64,000 nucleotides of DNA from Thraustochytrium sp. TN22 (lineage: Eukaryota > Sar > Bigyra > Thraustochytrida > Thraustochytriidae), in NCBI GenBank assembly GCA_013306675.1, contig JABLUY010000136.1, forward strand, positions 36,298-100,297. The letters run 5' to 3'. The stretch's first letter is position 1. Each line of letters opens with the position of its first letter. Shown here in pieces: positions 1-11,000 of this stretch. The position numbers and the translations under genes are program-made. The notes beneath the pieces are model-generated. The model was not told the origin of the DNA. It saw only the letters and a list, made by a program, of their open reading frames with translations, and ran no database searches.

Positions 1-516
1 GGGTCCGCGTAATACTCGCCGTGCTTGACAGTCACGTAGCAGTTCGCCAGCGTGTTGGCCAGCGTCAGCGCGGCAATCACATAGGTGGTCGTCGTCTGCC
101 GCGCGATCAGAAAGGTCGCCACGAAGAAGAGGAAGAGCGTGCGCCCCAAGTAGCTGTACATGAAGCCGAAGCGCCGCCGCACCATCTTCTCCAGCGAGCT
201 GATGCGCAACTCGAAGCAGCACAGCACGCACCCAAAACACACCAGGTACACGGAGATGGCCACCGTGGCCACCTTGAGCGTCACCAACTTGCCCAGGTCC
301 ACCATCGTGTACACGCCAGCAAAGATCACCAGCGCGGCATTGATCAGGTTGAATAGCCGCAGCACCGTCGACGCGTCCTTGAAGTTCGCATCCGTCAAGC
401 TGCGCGGCCCCGCCGTCAGTCGCCCGCACCGCGCGCCCTCCGCCCGCGCCCGCAACCTACCAGGAGCACCAGTTCCCGCGCGTCTGCTGCGCCGTGCCGG
501 CCTCCACGTCCCCCAT
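1..516 (-). CDS. TVP15: TVP15-like (COPI-associated) Golgi membrane protein, C-terminus cut by window edge
   Basis: Two exons on the minus strand: 516-461 (ATG at 516-514) and 399 to the window edge. Splicing joins ...NWCSC to LTDANFKDASTVL in frame. Exon 2 encodes at least three hydrophobic segments: LFNLINAALVIFAGVYTMV, an AISVYLVCFGCVLCCFEL-like segment, and TLFLFFVATFLIARQTTT. The motif FELRIS followed by a basic loop and GFMYSYLGRTLFLFFV resembles the TVP15/COPI-associated family (PF08507), small four-helix membrane proteins of Golgi vesicles. The protein is incomplete because the frame is still open at base 1. The neighbour across the divergent promoter is another Golgi protein, CASP. 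The family call is from remembered motif order; a different small tetraspanning protein is possible. The coding frame itself is firm. Confidence 0.62.
400..460 (-). other. Spliceosomal intron in the TVP15-like gene (61 nt)
   Basis: On the minus strand the donor is G|GTAGGT (G at 460) and the acceptor is GCCGCGCAG (last base 400). A CTGAC branch-point-like element lies about 15 nt before the acceptor. The unspliced frame hits a TAG at the donor. Removing 61 nt (phase 2) restores a continuous frame from the ATG at 516 into the membrane protein. Confidence 0.8.
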
Positions 517-1679
517 GGTGGGCCTCGCCGTTGCCCGGCCGCCGCCGCTGCGCCCGCTGCCGCGCCTCGCCGCCGCGCTCGCCGCTGTGCGCTGCCGCGC
601 CGCGTCCGCCGCCGCCGCCGCCGCGCCGCCGCCGCACGCCGCCGCCGCCGCGCGCGAGGGATCGACTTTGGACGAGTTTCAATCGATCGAGACGGTGCCG
701 CTCGTGCTGCTGCCCTGGGCCGTCGTGGTGATCGGCACCTCTCTCCTCACAGTCAGTCAGCAAAAACCCAGCCTGGCGATCAAAGGGCCCGCATGCAAAG
801 CTCCCAAGGGGCATAGCTGCCAAGGGACGCGTCCTTGTTTGATGCTGCGGAGAGCAGCTACACTTGAACAGGAGGAGAGATGAGACAGACTCTCGCCACA
901 GAAGTTCTTCTTGCAAGCGCCTTGTAGTGAGGCTGGTAGATCGCTGTGGAGAAGTCCACGCGCTGCGTCTGTAGCAATAGGCTGTTTTGACGGTTCGTAG
1001 CGTGTCTCAGAGCGCACAGGGAACTCTCCTCTGCTGCAGCTAACTTACGGCTGGTGGTGGTGGTGCTGCTACTGATGATGATGATCATGATGATGATGCA
1101 ACCGCAGAATGAAGTGCCTACATGAACCCTTCGATGCCAAGAGCCCTTCAACCTCAACGGCATGAGCTCGCCGTGTCCTGGTTGCACGTGCACAGGCTGC
1201 CCAGTCACGCACGAGCGGTCAATACTCACCCACGCCAAGATCTTCCAAAGCCAGCCTCTCTCGACGACCAAGCCAAGTCTTCTTCTCTAGCTACCTCTAG
1301 CTAGCACGCTCAAGGTCAACCTCAAGCTTCATGTCGTTTTACTCCGCAAGCTCAACCTCGACGTGGTCGCCGACGTGAAGCGAATCGTCGAGCTCGACCC
1401 GGACCGGCGGACCTCCGCGGCTGGCCACCGGCCACCGCGAGCTGATTGCGCTGTACGGCACGCCCACGGATCTGCGGCCGAAGGCCCCCCGCGCAGGGTA
1501 GTGTCGAGGTGCACGGGGTTCGCGGGCAGGCCGGCCGCGAGCGCGGGCGCCGAGCCCGAGTCCGGCTCGCCCGGCTCGTGCCAGAGCCGTGGCCCGCGCG
1601 CGCAGGACGACCGGCTCCAGCGGCGGCGCGGCGGCGCGGCGCGGCGGCGGCAGAGGGGCGGCGCGGGCGGCGCGGGAGG
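517..1679. promoter_or_regulatory. Divergent intergenic region, TVP15-like / CASP
   Basis: About 1.16 kb separates two divergently transcribed Golgi-protein genes. I see no convincing coding sequence. GCC/CCG-rich stretches (600-655) lie near the TVP15 start. The centre is less GC-rich, with a short GAT/ATG-rich stretch at about 1075-1100 and CTCTAGCTAGC-type motifs at 1289-1304. Confidence 0.5.
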
Positions 1680-2189
1680 ATGGAGGCGCGCGAGGGCGGC
1701 GGCGGCGCGGGCGCGACGTCGGTGCTGGAGGCGTGGCAGGCGATCGACCTGGGCAACGTGCAGCTGGCGCTGGACGACCAGGCGAGCAAGGTGGCGGAGT
1801 ACAGGGAGAGCTGCACGGCGTCGCGCAACGCGCTGGCGACCAAGACGCGCGAGTTCAAGAAGCGGGAGGATGTGCGCAAGGCGGAGGAGAACAGCCTGGT
1901 GAAGACGGCCGTGCGCAAGCTGCTGCGGTCGTACCAGGAGGAGGTGGACGCGCTGACGCACCGCGCGAAGTTCGCGGAGAACTGCTTCCTGGCCATGTAC
2001 AGGCTCATTCGCGAGGCGCCGGACCCGAGCTACGCGCTGGCGGACGCCTCGCGCGTGGCCTTTGAGGCGGAGATGCAGGTCTCGCAGCTCAAGCAGGCCG
2101 CCTTCGAAAAGGACCAGGAGATCGCGAAGCTGCAGAAACGCCTGGAGACCGCCAAGGTGTTCGAGACCAGGCGTAACAGCACCGGCGGA

Positions 2190-2221
<32 letters not shown>

Positions 2222-3854
2222 GGACGCCGAGGCCGCGGTGGACGCCGAGGAGGCGGCTGCCGCCTTGGAGCGCAGCCGCGCCGAGGAGGCCGAGCGCCGC
2301 GAGGCGCTGGCACAGGAGCTCGACCAGCGCTACCAGGACCAGCTCGAGGAGTTCCGCGCCAAGAGCGAGGAGGAGCTCGCGAACCTCGGCATGCAGCTGG
2401 AGCTCGCGCAGAGCGAGCTCGAGAGCCAGGCGCTCCATGTACAGACGCTGGAGGCCAAGGTGCGCGAGGCCGAGGCCGCGGCGGCCGGTGCGGCGGCCGG
2501 GACCGCCGCGGGCGCAGCCAGCTCGCAGCAGGACGCCGCGCTGGCGGAGGAGAACAGCCGCCTCCTGCGCGACCTGCAGGTGGCCCAGGAAGACCACGAG
2601 CGTGCGCGAGCCGAGCTGGCCGCCGCGCGCGACGAGGTCCTGCAGGTGCAGAAGCGCCAGGAGGACGAGGTGGAGACGCTCGAGCGCGCGCTCAAGGAGA
2701 AGTCAGCGCAGCTTGCCGCGGCGCGTACGGACCTGGGCGCCGCCGTGCCGCGCGAAGACTACGAGCGCCTCCGCAGCCGCCTCGCGCTCATCCAGCGCGA
2801 ACTGTACAACGTGCACGAGGATGGCGGCGAGGAAGGGTCTGGCGGCCGCGGCAGCAGCGGTGATGCCATGGACGCGGACAGCGGCGCCGCTTCGGCGGAC
2901 GCTCCCGACAGCCTCGAGGCCTTTTTTGTGCGGTCCACGCGGCAGCTCAAGGAGGAGGTCAGGACACTGAAGCTGGCGCTCGAGGAGCAGCGCGCGGAGA
3001 ACCGCATGCTCAAGGAGACCGAGCAGCGCCTGAGCGAGGCGCTCAAGGACCAGCGCGACCTGGCCGCCAAGCTCGAGAGCGACCTCGCTCTCGGCACCAC
3101 CTCGCTGCCCGAGGTCGCGCCGGCGCCCGTGCTGGACCTTAGCGACATGGATTTCGGCCCGGCCTCGGCGCAGAGCTCTGGCGAGATCTCCTCCGCGACG
3201 CAGGCTGCGTCGCTCGCCGCTGGGTCCGCGGGAGCGGCAGACAACGGGCCCAGCGGGGGAGCCGCCGCCGCGCCCGCGATGAGCGCCGCCGCGGAGAAGC
3301 AGATGCAGGCGCTCAACAGCATGCTGCAGGCCGTCTGCGCCCAGCGCAACCGGCTGCGCGCGCAGCTGCAGACGAACGAGGAGGAACTGGACGCGCAGCG
3401 CCGCAAGCTCCAGGACGGCGAGCAGCGCATGCGCTCGCTGCAGGAGGATAACGTGCAGCTGTACCAGCGCATCCGGTTTCTGCAAAACTACAAGGCGAGC
3501 GAGCGGTCCACGCTCATCTCGGAGGGCCTTCCATCGGGCCGCGGTGCCGACCTGGAGGCCGGCGAGCACCTCGGGTCCGAGGGCGTCATCATGAGCGCCC
3601 AGGGCGTCGCCAAGGTCGCCGGCCTGGGCCGCGGCGTTGAGCACCGCTACCGGAATCTGTACGAGTCCGATATTGACCCGCTCAAGGCTTTCAAGCAACA
3701 GGAGTCGCAGCGCATGTACCAGGCCATGCCGCAGGTCGAGCGCCTCGCGCTCAACGTTTGCAACGCCTTCCTCACCAGGTCTCGCGGCCGCGTCTTTCTC
3801 GTCGTCTACACGGCGCTCGTCCACCTCGCGCTTGCGATCTGCTGTCTGACATGA
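1680..3854 (+). CDS. CASP: CASP golgin, coiled-coil Golgi protein with C-terminal membrane anchor
   Basis: A 724-residue homologue of CASP, the Golgi-membrane splice product of the CUX1/CUTL1 locus in animals, which acts in Golgi structure and vesicle tethering. The N-terminal 150 residues carry the conserved CASP start: an aWQaIDL segment, TREFKK, LLRSYQEEVDALTHR and a nearby APDPSYAL segment matching the family VPDP. A long heptad-rich coiled coil follows. The C-terminal CASP domain has the QRNRLRAQ, DNVQLYQRIRFLQNY and YRNLYESDIDPLKAF motifs. It ends in one hydrophobic tail anchor (RVFLVVYTALVHLALAICC). A poly-Gly run of about 13 residues sits near position 170. The frame is open upstream to 1446, but that stretch is Arg-rich leader; the ATG at 1680 precedes the conserved N-terminus. 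Single exon. Confidence 0.93.
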
Positions 3855-3999
3855 GCGAGGTAGGGTGGAACTCATTTGTGTGTAAAAGAAAGAACGAAGG
3901 GATGAGGAGAGAACGGGAGAGCGACAGAGCGACAGAGCGACACGACAGAGCGATAATGGAAAACGGAGGTCCCTTGCAAACTGCGCGTTCGTGGTTTCC

Positions 4000-4625
4000 G
4001 TGACGTGGCTACCCTTGATGGCCAGCCAGCTGCGGCGGTCCGGGCGCGAGTGCTTGTGGACAAACCGAGCACGTGCAGCAGCTCGTGCGTTGTAACCAAG
4101 TGTTGAGGCACCGGGTCTCGCCCAGGTTCGAGAATTTGCTGATGTTCGCGTAAGAGATGTGCCCCACGCCGAAGCTGAAGCAGCCCGTGCAGCGCGTGCA
4201 GTAGGCGCAGTATCAAATAAAGCCCGTGTGCAGCGCGCCGTCGTCGCCCTCGTCAAAGTAGGCGTTGGCCCGAGCCGAGTCCGGCCTGACCGCAATGTCC
4301 ACGAAGTGCAGCACGCCGACGCTGTCCTCGATGCCGTCCATGGCACCATCTGCTTGCGCTCCTCCGTGATGAGATTGGTGCCGTAGGTGTTGGTGTGGTT
4401 GTCCCACGTCTCATTGTAGAAGGTGTACGGGACAAGGAAGCGCCCGCTCTCCCGAAAGCCCCTCCACGCCATATCGCACTGGTCCTTGACGGTCGCGAGC
4501 AGCTATGGGCGCTCGTTCTTGTTGGCGCCAACCGCTACGGGGAGGTGCTTGTCGCCCGCTATCACATCGTCCTTCACCGCCAAGTCCGTGTCCGCGTTCG
4601 CCGCGCAGCCCGCCAAGGCCAGCAT
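4000..4625 (-). pseudogene. Broken astacin-type (M12A) zinc metalloprotease
   Basis: Remains of a secreted protease are spread over all three minus-strand frames. From 4625 there is a signal-peptide-like start (MLALAGCAANA), then an in-frame TAG near 4508. Next comes an astacin-like stretch GRFLVPYTFYNETW and ITEERKQM (about 4472-4340). A frameshift leads to MDGIEDSVGVLHFVDI, with a TGA near 4213. A further frame change leads to HELLHVLG (about 4095-4066), and another to HKHSRPDRR. The last two together match the HExxHxxGxxHxxxRPDR zinc-site pattern of astacins. At least three frame changes and two stops are needed, and nothing resembling the Met-turn half follows. It is therefore a dead, 3'-truncated copy between CASP and the TPR gene. 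Sequencing error cannot explain that many lesions. Confidence 0.7.
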
Positions 4626-4709
4626 GAGAAACAGCAACAACGAATGTTAGCGAGACAATGCAAGAAAGCAAACATCCTTCACCTGACTCGCGATCGACCT
4701 TGTGCCATA

Positions 4710-7469
4710 TCAACGCAACTGGTCGCGGCAGCCTCGGACCTGGGCCGCAGCCTTTAGCGTCTTTGAGTGCTCAGAGCCCAGCACCTCCTCATAGATGCTT
4801 TGCGCCTCCTCGAACAGAGGCAACGCTTCTCCGAATCGGCCCTGCGTCTTGTACAGGTTCGCCATGTTTTCGAGCGTCTGTGCCACGTCCGGGTGCCGCG
4901 GCCCGAGGGCCTCCCGGCGCAGCTCCAGCGCCTCGTTGTAGTAGCGCAGCGCATCCTCGTAGCGACCCTGGGAGTCGTACACCACCCCCATGTTGTTGAG
5001 CGTTGCCGCCACGTCCGGGTGCCGCGGCCCGAGGGCCTCCCGGCGCAGCTCCAGCGCCTCGTTGTAGTTGCGCAGCGCATCCTCGTAGCGGCCCTGGGCC
5101 TTGTACACGTTCGCCATGTTGTTGAGCGTCTGTGCCACGGCCGGGTGCCGCGGCCCGAGGGCCTCCCGGCGCAGCTGCAGCGCCTCGTTGTAGTAGCGCA
5201 GCGCATCCTCGTAGCGACCCTGGTTCTTGTACACCCCCGCCATGTTGTTAAGCGTTGCCGCCACGGACGGGTGCCGCGGCCCGAGGGCCTCCTTCTTCAG
5301 CTCCAGCGCCTCGTTGTAGTAGCGCAGCGCATCCTCGTAGCGACCCTGGTTCTTGTACACATTCGCCATGTTGTTGAGCGTGCCCGCCACGGACGGGTGC
5401 CGCGGCCCGAGGGCCTCCCGTGCCAGCTCCAGCGCCTCGTTGTAGTAGCGCAGCGCATCCTCGTAGCGGCCCTGCTCCGTGTACACGCCCGCCATGTTGT
5501 TGAGCGTTGCCGCCACGTCCGGGTGCCGCGGCCCGAGGGCCTCCCGGCGCAGCTCCAGCGCCTCGTTGTAGTAGCGCAGCGCATCCTCGTAGCGGCCCTG
5601 GGAGTCGTACACCACCGCCATGTTGTTGAGCGTTTCCGCCACGTCCGGGTGCCGCGGCCCGAGGGCCTCACGGCGCAGCTCCAGCGCCTCGTTGTAGTAG
5701 CGCAGCGCATCCTCGTAGCGGCCCTGGGAGTCGTACACCACCGCCATGTTGTTGAGCGTGTCCGCCACGTCCGGGTGCCGCGGCCCGAGGGCCTCCCGGC
5801 GCAGCTCCAGCGCCTCGTTGTAGTAGCGCAGCGCATCCTCGTAGCGGCCCTGGGAGTCGTACACGTTCGCCATGTTGTTGAGCGTTCTTGCCACGCCCGG
5901 GTGCCGCGGCCCGAGGGCCTCCCGTGTCAGCTCCAGCGCCTCGTTGTGGTAGCGCAGCGCATCCTCGTAGCGGCCCTGGGCCTCGTACACGCTCGCCATG
6001 TTATCGAGCGTTGCCGCCACGTCCGGGTGCCGCGGCCCGAGGGCCTCCCGTGACAGCTCCAGCGCCTCGTTGTAGTAGCGCAGCGCATCCCCGTAGCGGC
6101 CCTGGGCCTTGTACACGCCCGCTATGTTGTAAAGCGTGTCCGCCACGCCCGGGTGCCGGGGCCCGAGGGCCTCCCGTGTCAGCTCCAGCGCCTCGTTGTA
6201 GTAGCGCAGCGCATCCTCGTAGCGGCCCTGGTCTGAGTACACGTTCGCCATGTTGTTGAGCGTGTCCGCCACCTTCGGGTGCCGCGGCCCGAGGGCCTCC
6301 CGTGTCAGCTCCAGCGCCTCGTTGTAGTACTGGAGCGCCTCGTCATAGTCGCCGTGGGCCTGAAGCAGAAAGGCAGCTTGGTGCAGCATGTCGGCCATCT
6401 CGACGGGGTCTCCGTCGCCACGCTGCCGGAGGTCGGCGACGCGGTCGCGAGCGATGGCGGCGAGCCAGGCGCGCTGCCGGCCCTGGATCTCCATGTTGAG
6501 GGTGGAGTAGCCGCCGTCGAGCTTCTCGGTCACGGACTGGTCGATCATGGCCTTGTCCTCGGGCTTCCAGCAGGTCGCGTTCCTCATGTCCATGTTGCGG
6601 GCCATGACGGTGGCGATCTCATTGGAGTCGTCCAGCAGCTGCTCGATGAAGCTTTCTTCCTGGCCTGGCGCGTAGACGACGTCGACGGGGCGGCCGCTGC
6701 GCACGGCGCCGTAAATCTCCCACACGCACCATGCGCGCTGGAGGGGCATGGGTTTGTCCCATTTGTCGAAGAAGATGATGGCGCTGTCGAAGCGCGTGAT
6801 GGCCTCGTGGAGGCCAGTGGTCAAAATCTCCTCTCGCCGCGCCTGGACCGCAGCGGTGGGCCGGTCCTTGCTGGTGAGGAGCGGCTGGCTGGCGCAGAAG
6901 AGGTCCAGCCATACGAAGACACTCTTGGGGTCTTGGTCTCTGAAGTGCCCCTCGAGCGCGTGCACGAGGTCGGCGAAGCGGCAGCGGCGCGCCTGGCTCG
7001 TGAACGTGCCCTGGAAGCGTTCGCCGACAGCGTCTGAAGGCAGGCCGTTAAGGTAAAAGGCCTGGTCCGTGGGCATCCTGAGCGTGCGCGACATGACGAC
7101 GTGCTCCGCGATGTCCTCGGTGCTCCAGTCCTCGCGCGGCTTGAGGGTCGCGTCCTGGCCCAACATCACGAAGAGCTCCTCGTCCACGTACGCGGCCTTG
7201 ACCTGGACGAGGTCGTCCCCGAGCTCGGCCAGGATTCGCAGCGTCGCGCCCTTTTCCACCTTCTCGCCGAGCTCACGGAGCGCCACGACAAGCACGACGT
7301 CCTCCGCGAGCTTGCCGTTCAGCACGTCCTTGAGCACCATTTGCACCGCGTAGAGGCTGATGCCGCGGTAGTCCACGATCTTGGCCTCCTCGGCGAGGTA
7401 GCGCGCGCTCTCGCGGCGGCCGTCCAGGCTGCGGCGCCAGCTGCGCGCGCGGGAGAGGACGCCCGGCAT
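4710..7469 (-). CDS. TIR-like-domain / kinesin-light-chain-type TPR repeat protein
   Basis: A 919-residue protein. Residues 1-110 are an uncharacterised alpha/beta region. Residues 115-300 form a TIR-like domain known from algal and stramenopile TPR proteins: W-S-T-E-D, FADLV, VFVWLDLFCASQ, then a hydrophobic strand IIFFDKWDKPMPL and the signature RAWCVWEIY. From about residue 355 there are 13 kinesin-light-chain-type TPR repeats of 42 residues (ALGPRHPxVAxTLNNMA, YxxQGRYEDALRYYNEALEL), ending with a divergent QGRFGEALPLFEEAQSIYEEVLG repeat. It is probably a cytosolic scaffold or sensor; the partner is unknown. The start is the ATG at 7469, just before the first structured segment; the frame upstream is Arg/Ala leader. 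The extreme DNA similarity between repeats indicates recent expansion or homogenisation. Confidence 0.85.
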   Translation of the reverse strand: MPGVLSRARSWRRSLDGRRESARYLAEEAKIVDYRGISLYAVQMVLKDVLNGKLAEDVVLVVALRELGEKVEKGATLRILAELGDDLVQVKAAYVDEELFVMLGQDATLKPREDWSTEDIAEHVVMSRTLRMPTDQAFYLNGLPSDAVGERFQGTFTSQARRCRFADLVHALEGHFRDQDPKSVFVWLDLFCASQPLLTSKDRPTAAVQARREEILTTGLHEAITRFDSAIIFFDKWDKPMPLQRAWCVWEIYGAVRSGRPVDVVYAPGQEESFIEQLLDDSNEIATVMARNMDMRNATCWKPEDKAMIDQSVTEKLDGGYSTLNMEIQGRQRAWLAAIARDRVADLRQRGDGDPVEMADMLHQAAFLLQAHGDYDEALQYYNEALELTREALGPRHPKVADTLNNMANVYSDQGRYEDALRYYNEALELTREALGPRHPGVADTLYNIAGVYKAQGRYGDALRYYNEALELSREALGPRHPDVAATLDNMASVYEAQGRYEDALRYHNEALELTREALGPRHPGVARTLNNMANVYDSQGRYEDALRYYNEALELRREALGPRHPDVADTLNNMAVVYDSQGRYEDALRYYNEALELRREALGPRHPDVAETLNNMAVVYDSQGRYEDALRYYNEALELRREALGPRHPDVAATLNNMAGVYTEQGRYEDALRYYNEALELAREALGPRHPSVAGTLNNMANVYKNQGRYEDALRYYNEALELKKEALGPRHPSVAATLNNMAGVYKNQGRYEDALRYYNEALQLRREALGPRHPAVAQTLNNMANVYKAQGRYEDALRNYNEALELRREALGPRHPDVAATLNNMGVVYDSQGRYEDALRYYNEALELRREALGPRHPDVAQTLENMANLYKTQGRFGEALPLFEEAQSIYEEVLGSEHSKTLKAAAQVRGCRDQLR
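4840..6370 (-). repeat. 126-bp tandem repeat array encoding the TPRs
   Basis: The unit cgggtgccgcggcccgaggg...gcagcgcatcctcgtagcg recurs every 126 bp about 12 times on the plus-strand reading, with few differences between copies. Changes concentrate at the variable TPR positions (KVADT/GVADT/DVAAT, YSDQ/YKAQ/YDSQ/YTEQ/YKNQ). This keeps the 42-residue frame intact. Confidence 0.95.
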
Positions 7470-8024
7470 GGCGGCACGCGCGGCGGCGGCGTGCGAATGC
7501 GTTCTGCTGGCGGCGCTGCGCTGGCCGCGCGGCCGCTCTCCGACTCTGGCGGCGGTGGCCGCTCTCAGCCTGCTTGAGGGCAGGGACGGAGAAACCGCGC
7601 GGCGCGTGCGGCACGTGCGCTGCACTGGCAGCCACTGGCTCGGCCGCTAGTCAGCCGTGATCGTCCTCTTCCAGACTCCGAGTCTCTACTAAAGCTGCGC
7701 GCGCGGGGAGGGCGTCGCGGAGGGCAGTTGCGGTGCACGGCGGAGGAGACGGCGGCGGGGCGGTCGTGGAAGTTTGACTTGCGCATCATCTCGAGCTTGG
7801 AGCGAGTCTTGGCGTAGGAGGACGGCCCGCGCCCGGCCATCTCGGCGCGCGCAGGCGTGGCGTGGCAGCCGGGTGTCGCGTCTGTCTGGGTGGGTTCTCG
7901 CTGTGCATCCACCGCCGCAAGCCGCAAAAGGAGTTCCGCCTCTTCTTTGCAGCACCGCATCAGGTTTGCTTCGCTTGTTCTTGCTTTTACATCAGATGGT
8001 GTCTATCATCATCAGCGCTTGGCA
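7470..8024. other. Intergenic, between two minus-strand genes
   Basis: 555 bp that should hold the 5' leader and promoter of the TIR-like/TPR gene and the 3' end of the ATAD5-type gene. ORFs here are Arg/Ala-rich on both strands and show no recognisable domain. I see nothing else. Confidence 0.4.
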
Positions 8025-11000
8025 TCAAAAGGTCGGTTGAAGGTAATACCTGTTGATGTGGTCCCTTAGCGCGGCGCCGCGCTCCGGCGTTCCGGAGCGC
8101 TCCATATAGTCGCGAAAGGCCCGCCGCCCGCTGTACGTCGCCTGCGTCTGCTCGTCCGCCCGCACGATGCCGGAGAGCGTGGGGACGCAGTGCAGGAGCG
8201 AGTCGCTCACGTGCCGCGTGTTGGCCATGAAACGCGCGCGAGAGGCGCCCAGACTCAGGGGCGCGAGCGAGAGCTCTGCGCACGCGAGCCCGCTCGCAAA
8301 GACCTTCCTGCGGCGCATGCGGAGCTCTGCCTCTCTGCGTTGCGGCGCTCTGTCGGGCCCGGGCGAGCGCTGCTGCGTTGCCATCGCGCCCCCCTCGAAG
8401 ACGTTTTGCACGAGCTCATGCATGCAAGCGGCGATGGCCACTTGCACGCCGGAGTTGTCGTCGCTCAGAAGGGAGTCCTCCTCGTTCGGCATCTCGTAGT
8501 TCAAGTTGCGAAGGTAGGGCGCTCCGTTGTGCGGGTACCTGGGTGTCATCTGCGTGTCACAGTGGCTTCGCTCCTCGATCAGCCCGCAGATCTTGAGGAG
8601 GTTGGCGTGCATCTCGCAGTCCTTGGTGCTTTCGGCAATTTTCGAATTCAGGTGCGCAGCAGCCGCGGCGTCCTCCGCGATGGCGCTCTCGGGGATGCAG
8701 GCTGGCAGGTTGGCCATGCGCAGGTGCACGTTGTACTCAAAGAACCCGGGGCGCGCGTTCAATGAGGCGCCGCGCGAGGTCGTCAGCACCATCTTGGGCA
8801 ACCGCACCGCGACGTGGACCGGCCACGGCCAGAGCCGCTTGCGCACTGCCTTCTCGAAGGTGGTACTGCGGACAGACTTGGGCATAGCCGCCGGCTTCGG
8901 GACGGGCGCCGCCGAGATTGTTTGCGGCGGGCTCTGTGTCTGCGTCGCTGACAATGGTCCGTCCGCATCCGCGTCCGCGTCCGCGTCCGCGTTCACGTCC
9001 GGGTCATCCTCATCCTCGGAGATGGGGTCGTCGTTGGTGGCTTCGGCCGTGGCCGCCCTGGCGCCGGCGGGCGCTGCCGGCTTGGACCGGGCGTGCACTC
9101 GGCGGCGCTTCGGCACCGACGCCTTGCCGGCGGCCCGACTCCGGCGTGTCCAGCGGTGCTGGGCGGGGTCCTCAAAATCCGAGTCGTCCGACTCCCCCAT
9201 GTCGCCTTCCCCCTCCGGGATGGAGCCCTCGTTCGCCACCTCGTCCTGAGCGCTGCCGCGCTTGGCCTGCGCGAGAGATAGCGGGTGTGGCGGCGTGCGC
9301 ACAATGAGATGCGTCGAGGTGGTCTGCAGGACCTCACAGCTGAGATTCCCAATGTCCACCAAGACGCACTCGGCCTGCGGGTGGCTCAGGTTCTGGCCGC
9401 GGATGATGATCTCGCCGCCGCCGGCGACCATACCGAGCGGCGGCTGCACCTGGAGCACGCAGGGGTCCGGGGGAAAGCAGGGCAAGTGGAAGCGACAGAG
9501 GCTCTCCTTGCAGCTGATCTGCAGAGTGGCGTGGCTGACGCGGTCCGTGACTTGCATGAGCAGGTCGGGCCCGCCGAGGCTGTCGCCGTGCACGATGGCC
9601 TCGAGCGCGCCGCGAGGCGACTCGCGCGCCGGGAAGAGAATCTGCACAGCCCGTTCACACCCGTCCGATGGCTCAACGCCCGCCGCGGCGGGCACTAAAG
9701 GACTGGCGGCGTCCGCGTCGGGCCCCGGATCGCAGCGGAACTGCAGCTGGTGCAATGCCTGACGGAACTGGCCGTCGGCCTCGCCTAGCAGCACCCTGAG
9801 CTGCGCTTTGGTGACCTCGATGCCCTGCGCAATGGCAATGCACTTGAGCGCGTCGAGTTGCCGCCGGAGATCGATCGGCTCCGCGTGGTGAATCACCGGA
9901 CGGTCGCCCAGAAGACGGTGCAGCGCCGGCGGGAAGACGTTGCAGGTGAACATGATGGGGCATCGCGCGTTGTCCGTGAGCGCCTTGATGCCAGCAAAGA
10001 AGCTGCGGTCCTCGTCGAAGACGACATCCACTTCGTCAATCAGGATGAGCGCGCGGTCGAGTCTCTGCTCGCGCCCGATGGACAGAGACTGCGTCGCCTC
10101 GCCGATGGCCTGTTTCAGATTGGATGCCGACCGAAGCATGCCAGCGTGCACCTCCTTGACCAAGAAGCCGTGCTTGGATGCCACGTAGTGCGCCAGGTTT
10201 GACTTCCCGGCGCCGCTCGCGCCGGCAAGGACGTGCACCGGCATGCTCGGAGCCGGCAGCACCGCGTCCTCGCCGTCGAGGCCGTCCAGGCTGTTCATCT
10301 CCCACTCCGAGCCAGTGCTTTGGCTGGTTCGCGTGGCATCGCGCGGGCCCAGCGGGTCCTCTTGCTCAGCAGTCGGGCCCGCCGCGGTCCATGACTGCAA
10401 CCACGCATCCAGGCTCGCCATGATTGATGTTTCCTCGTACAGCATGCGGGCATACGCCGGTCTGTACAGGTGTTCCCACAGCTTGTCCTCGGCCGGGCCC
10501 AGCCGCAGGGCCACAAAGTCGCGCAGGTTCGCCTCGTCACAGCCCCAGAAGGCGTTCAGGAGTCGCTTCACCATCGGGTGTGCCATGTAGGCATCCACGC
10601 TGCCGCACGTCGCACGGAGGCGGGTCACGTGAACCTCGCGGAAGGTCTCGCTGCACTCGCGGTCCCACGCGCGCGACGCCTCGCGAATGGGCCAGGCCCA
10701 GCTCCCACTGCTGGTCTCCGGTGCCTGGGCCGGGCACGCGGTCTCGGCCGCCGAGCCTGCGTGCTCCACCGCGACAACGGCGGCTCCCTGGATGTAGCCG
10801 ACGTGTGCGGTGTCTGGACCAGGAAATTCAGGGAGAATCCAGCGCTTCTGCGCGGTGGGCTCCGTCTCCGCGTCCACCAGGTTATACACCTTGGGGCCCC
10901 GCACACGCGGCTGAAAGAATGGGTCCACCGGCGCCGTCGAGGCGGCGGTTCGGGGCGCTCGCGGAGGCGCAGGTTTGGCTTGGGTCGGGACGACGATCGC

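Noticed and set aside
1446-1679. N-terminal extension of CASP
   Set aside because: Open but Arg/Ala/Gly-rich and not like the family, whose conserved N-terminus starts just after the ATG at 1680.
2703-4472. 589-codon minus-strand ORF
   Set aside because: It joins one frame of the astacin relic to the antisense of CASP. Only the part above about 3990 shows protein similarity.
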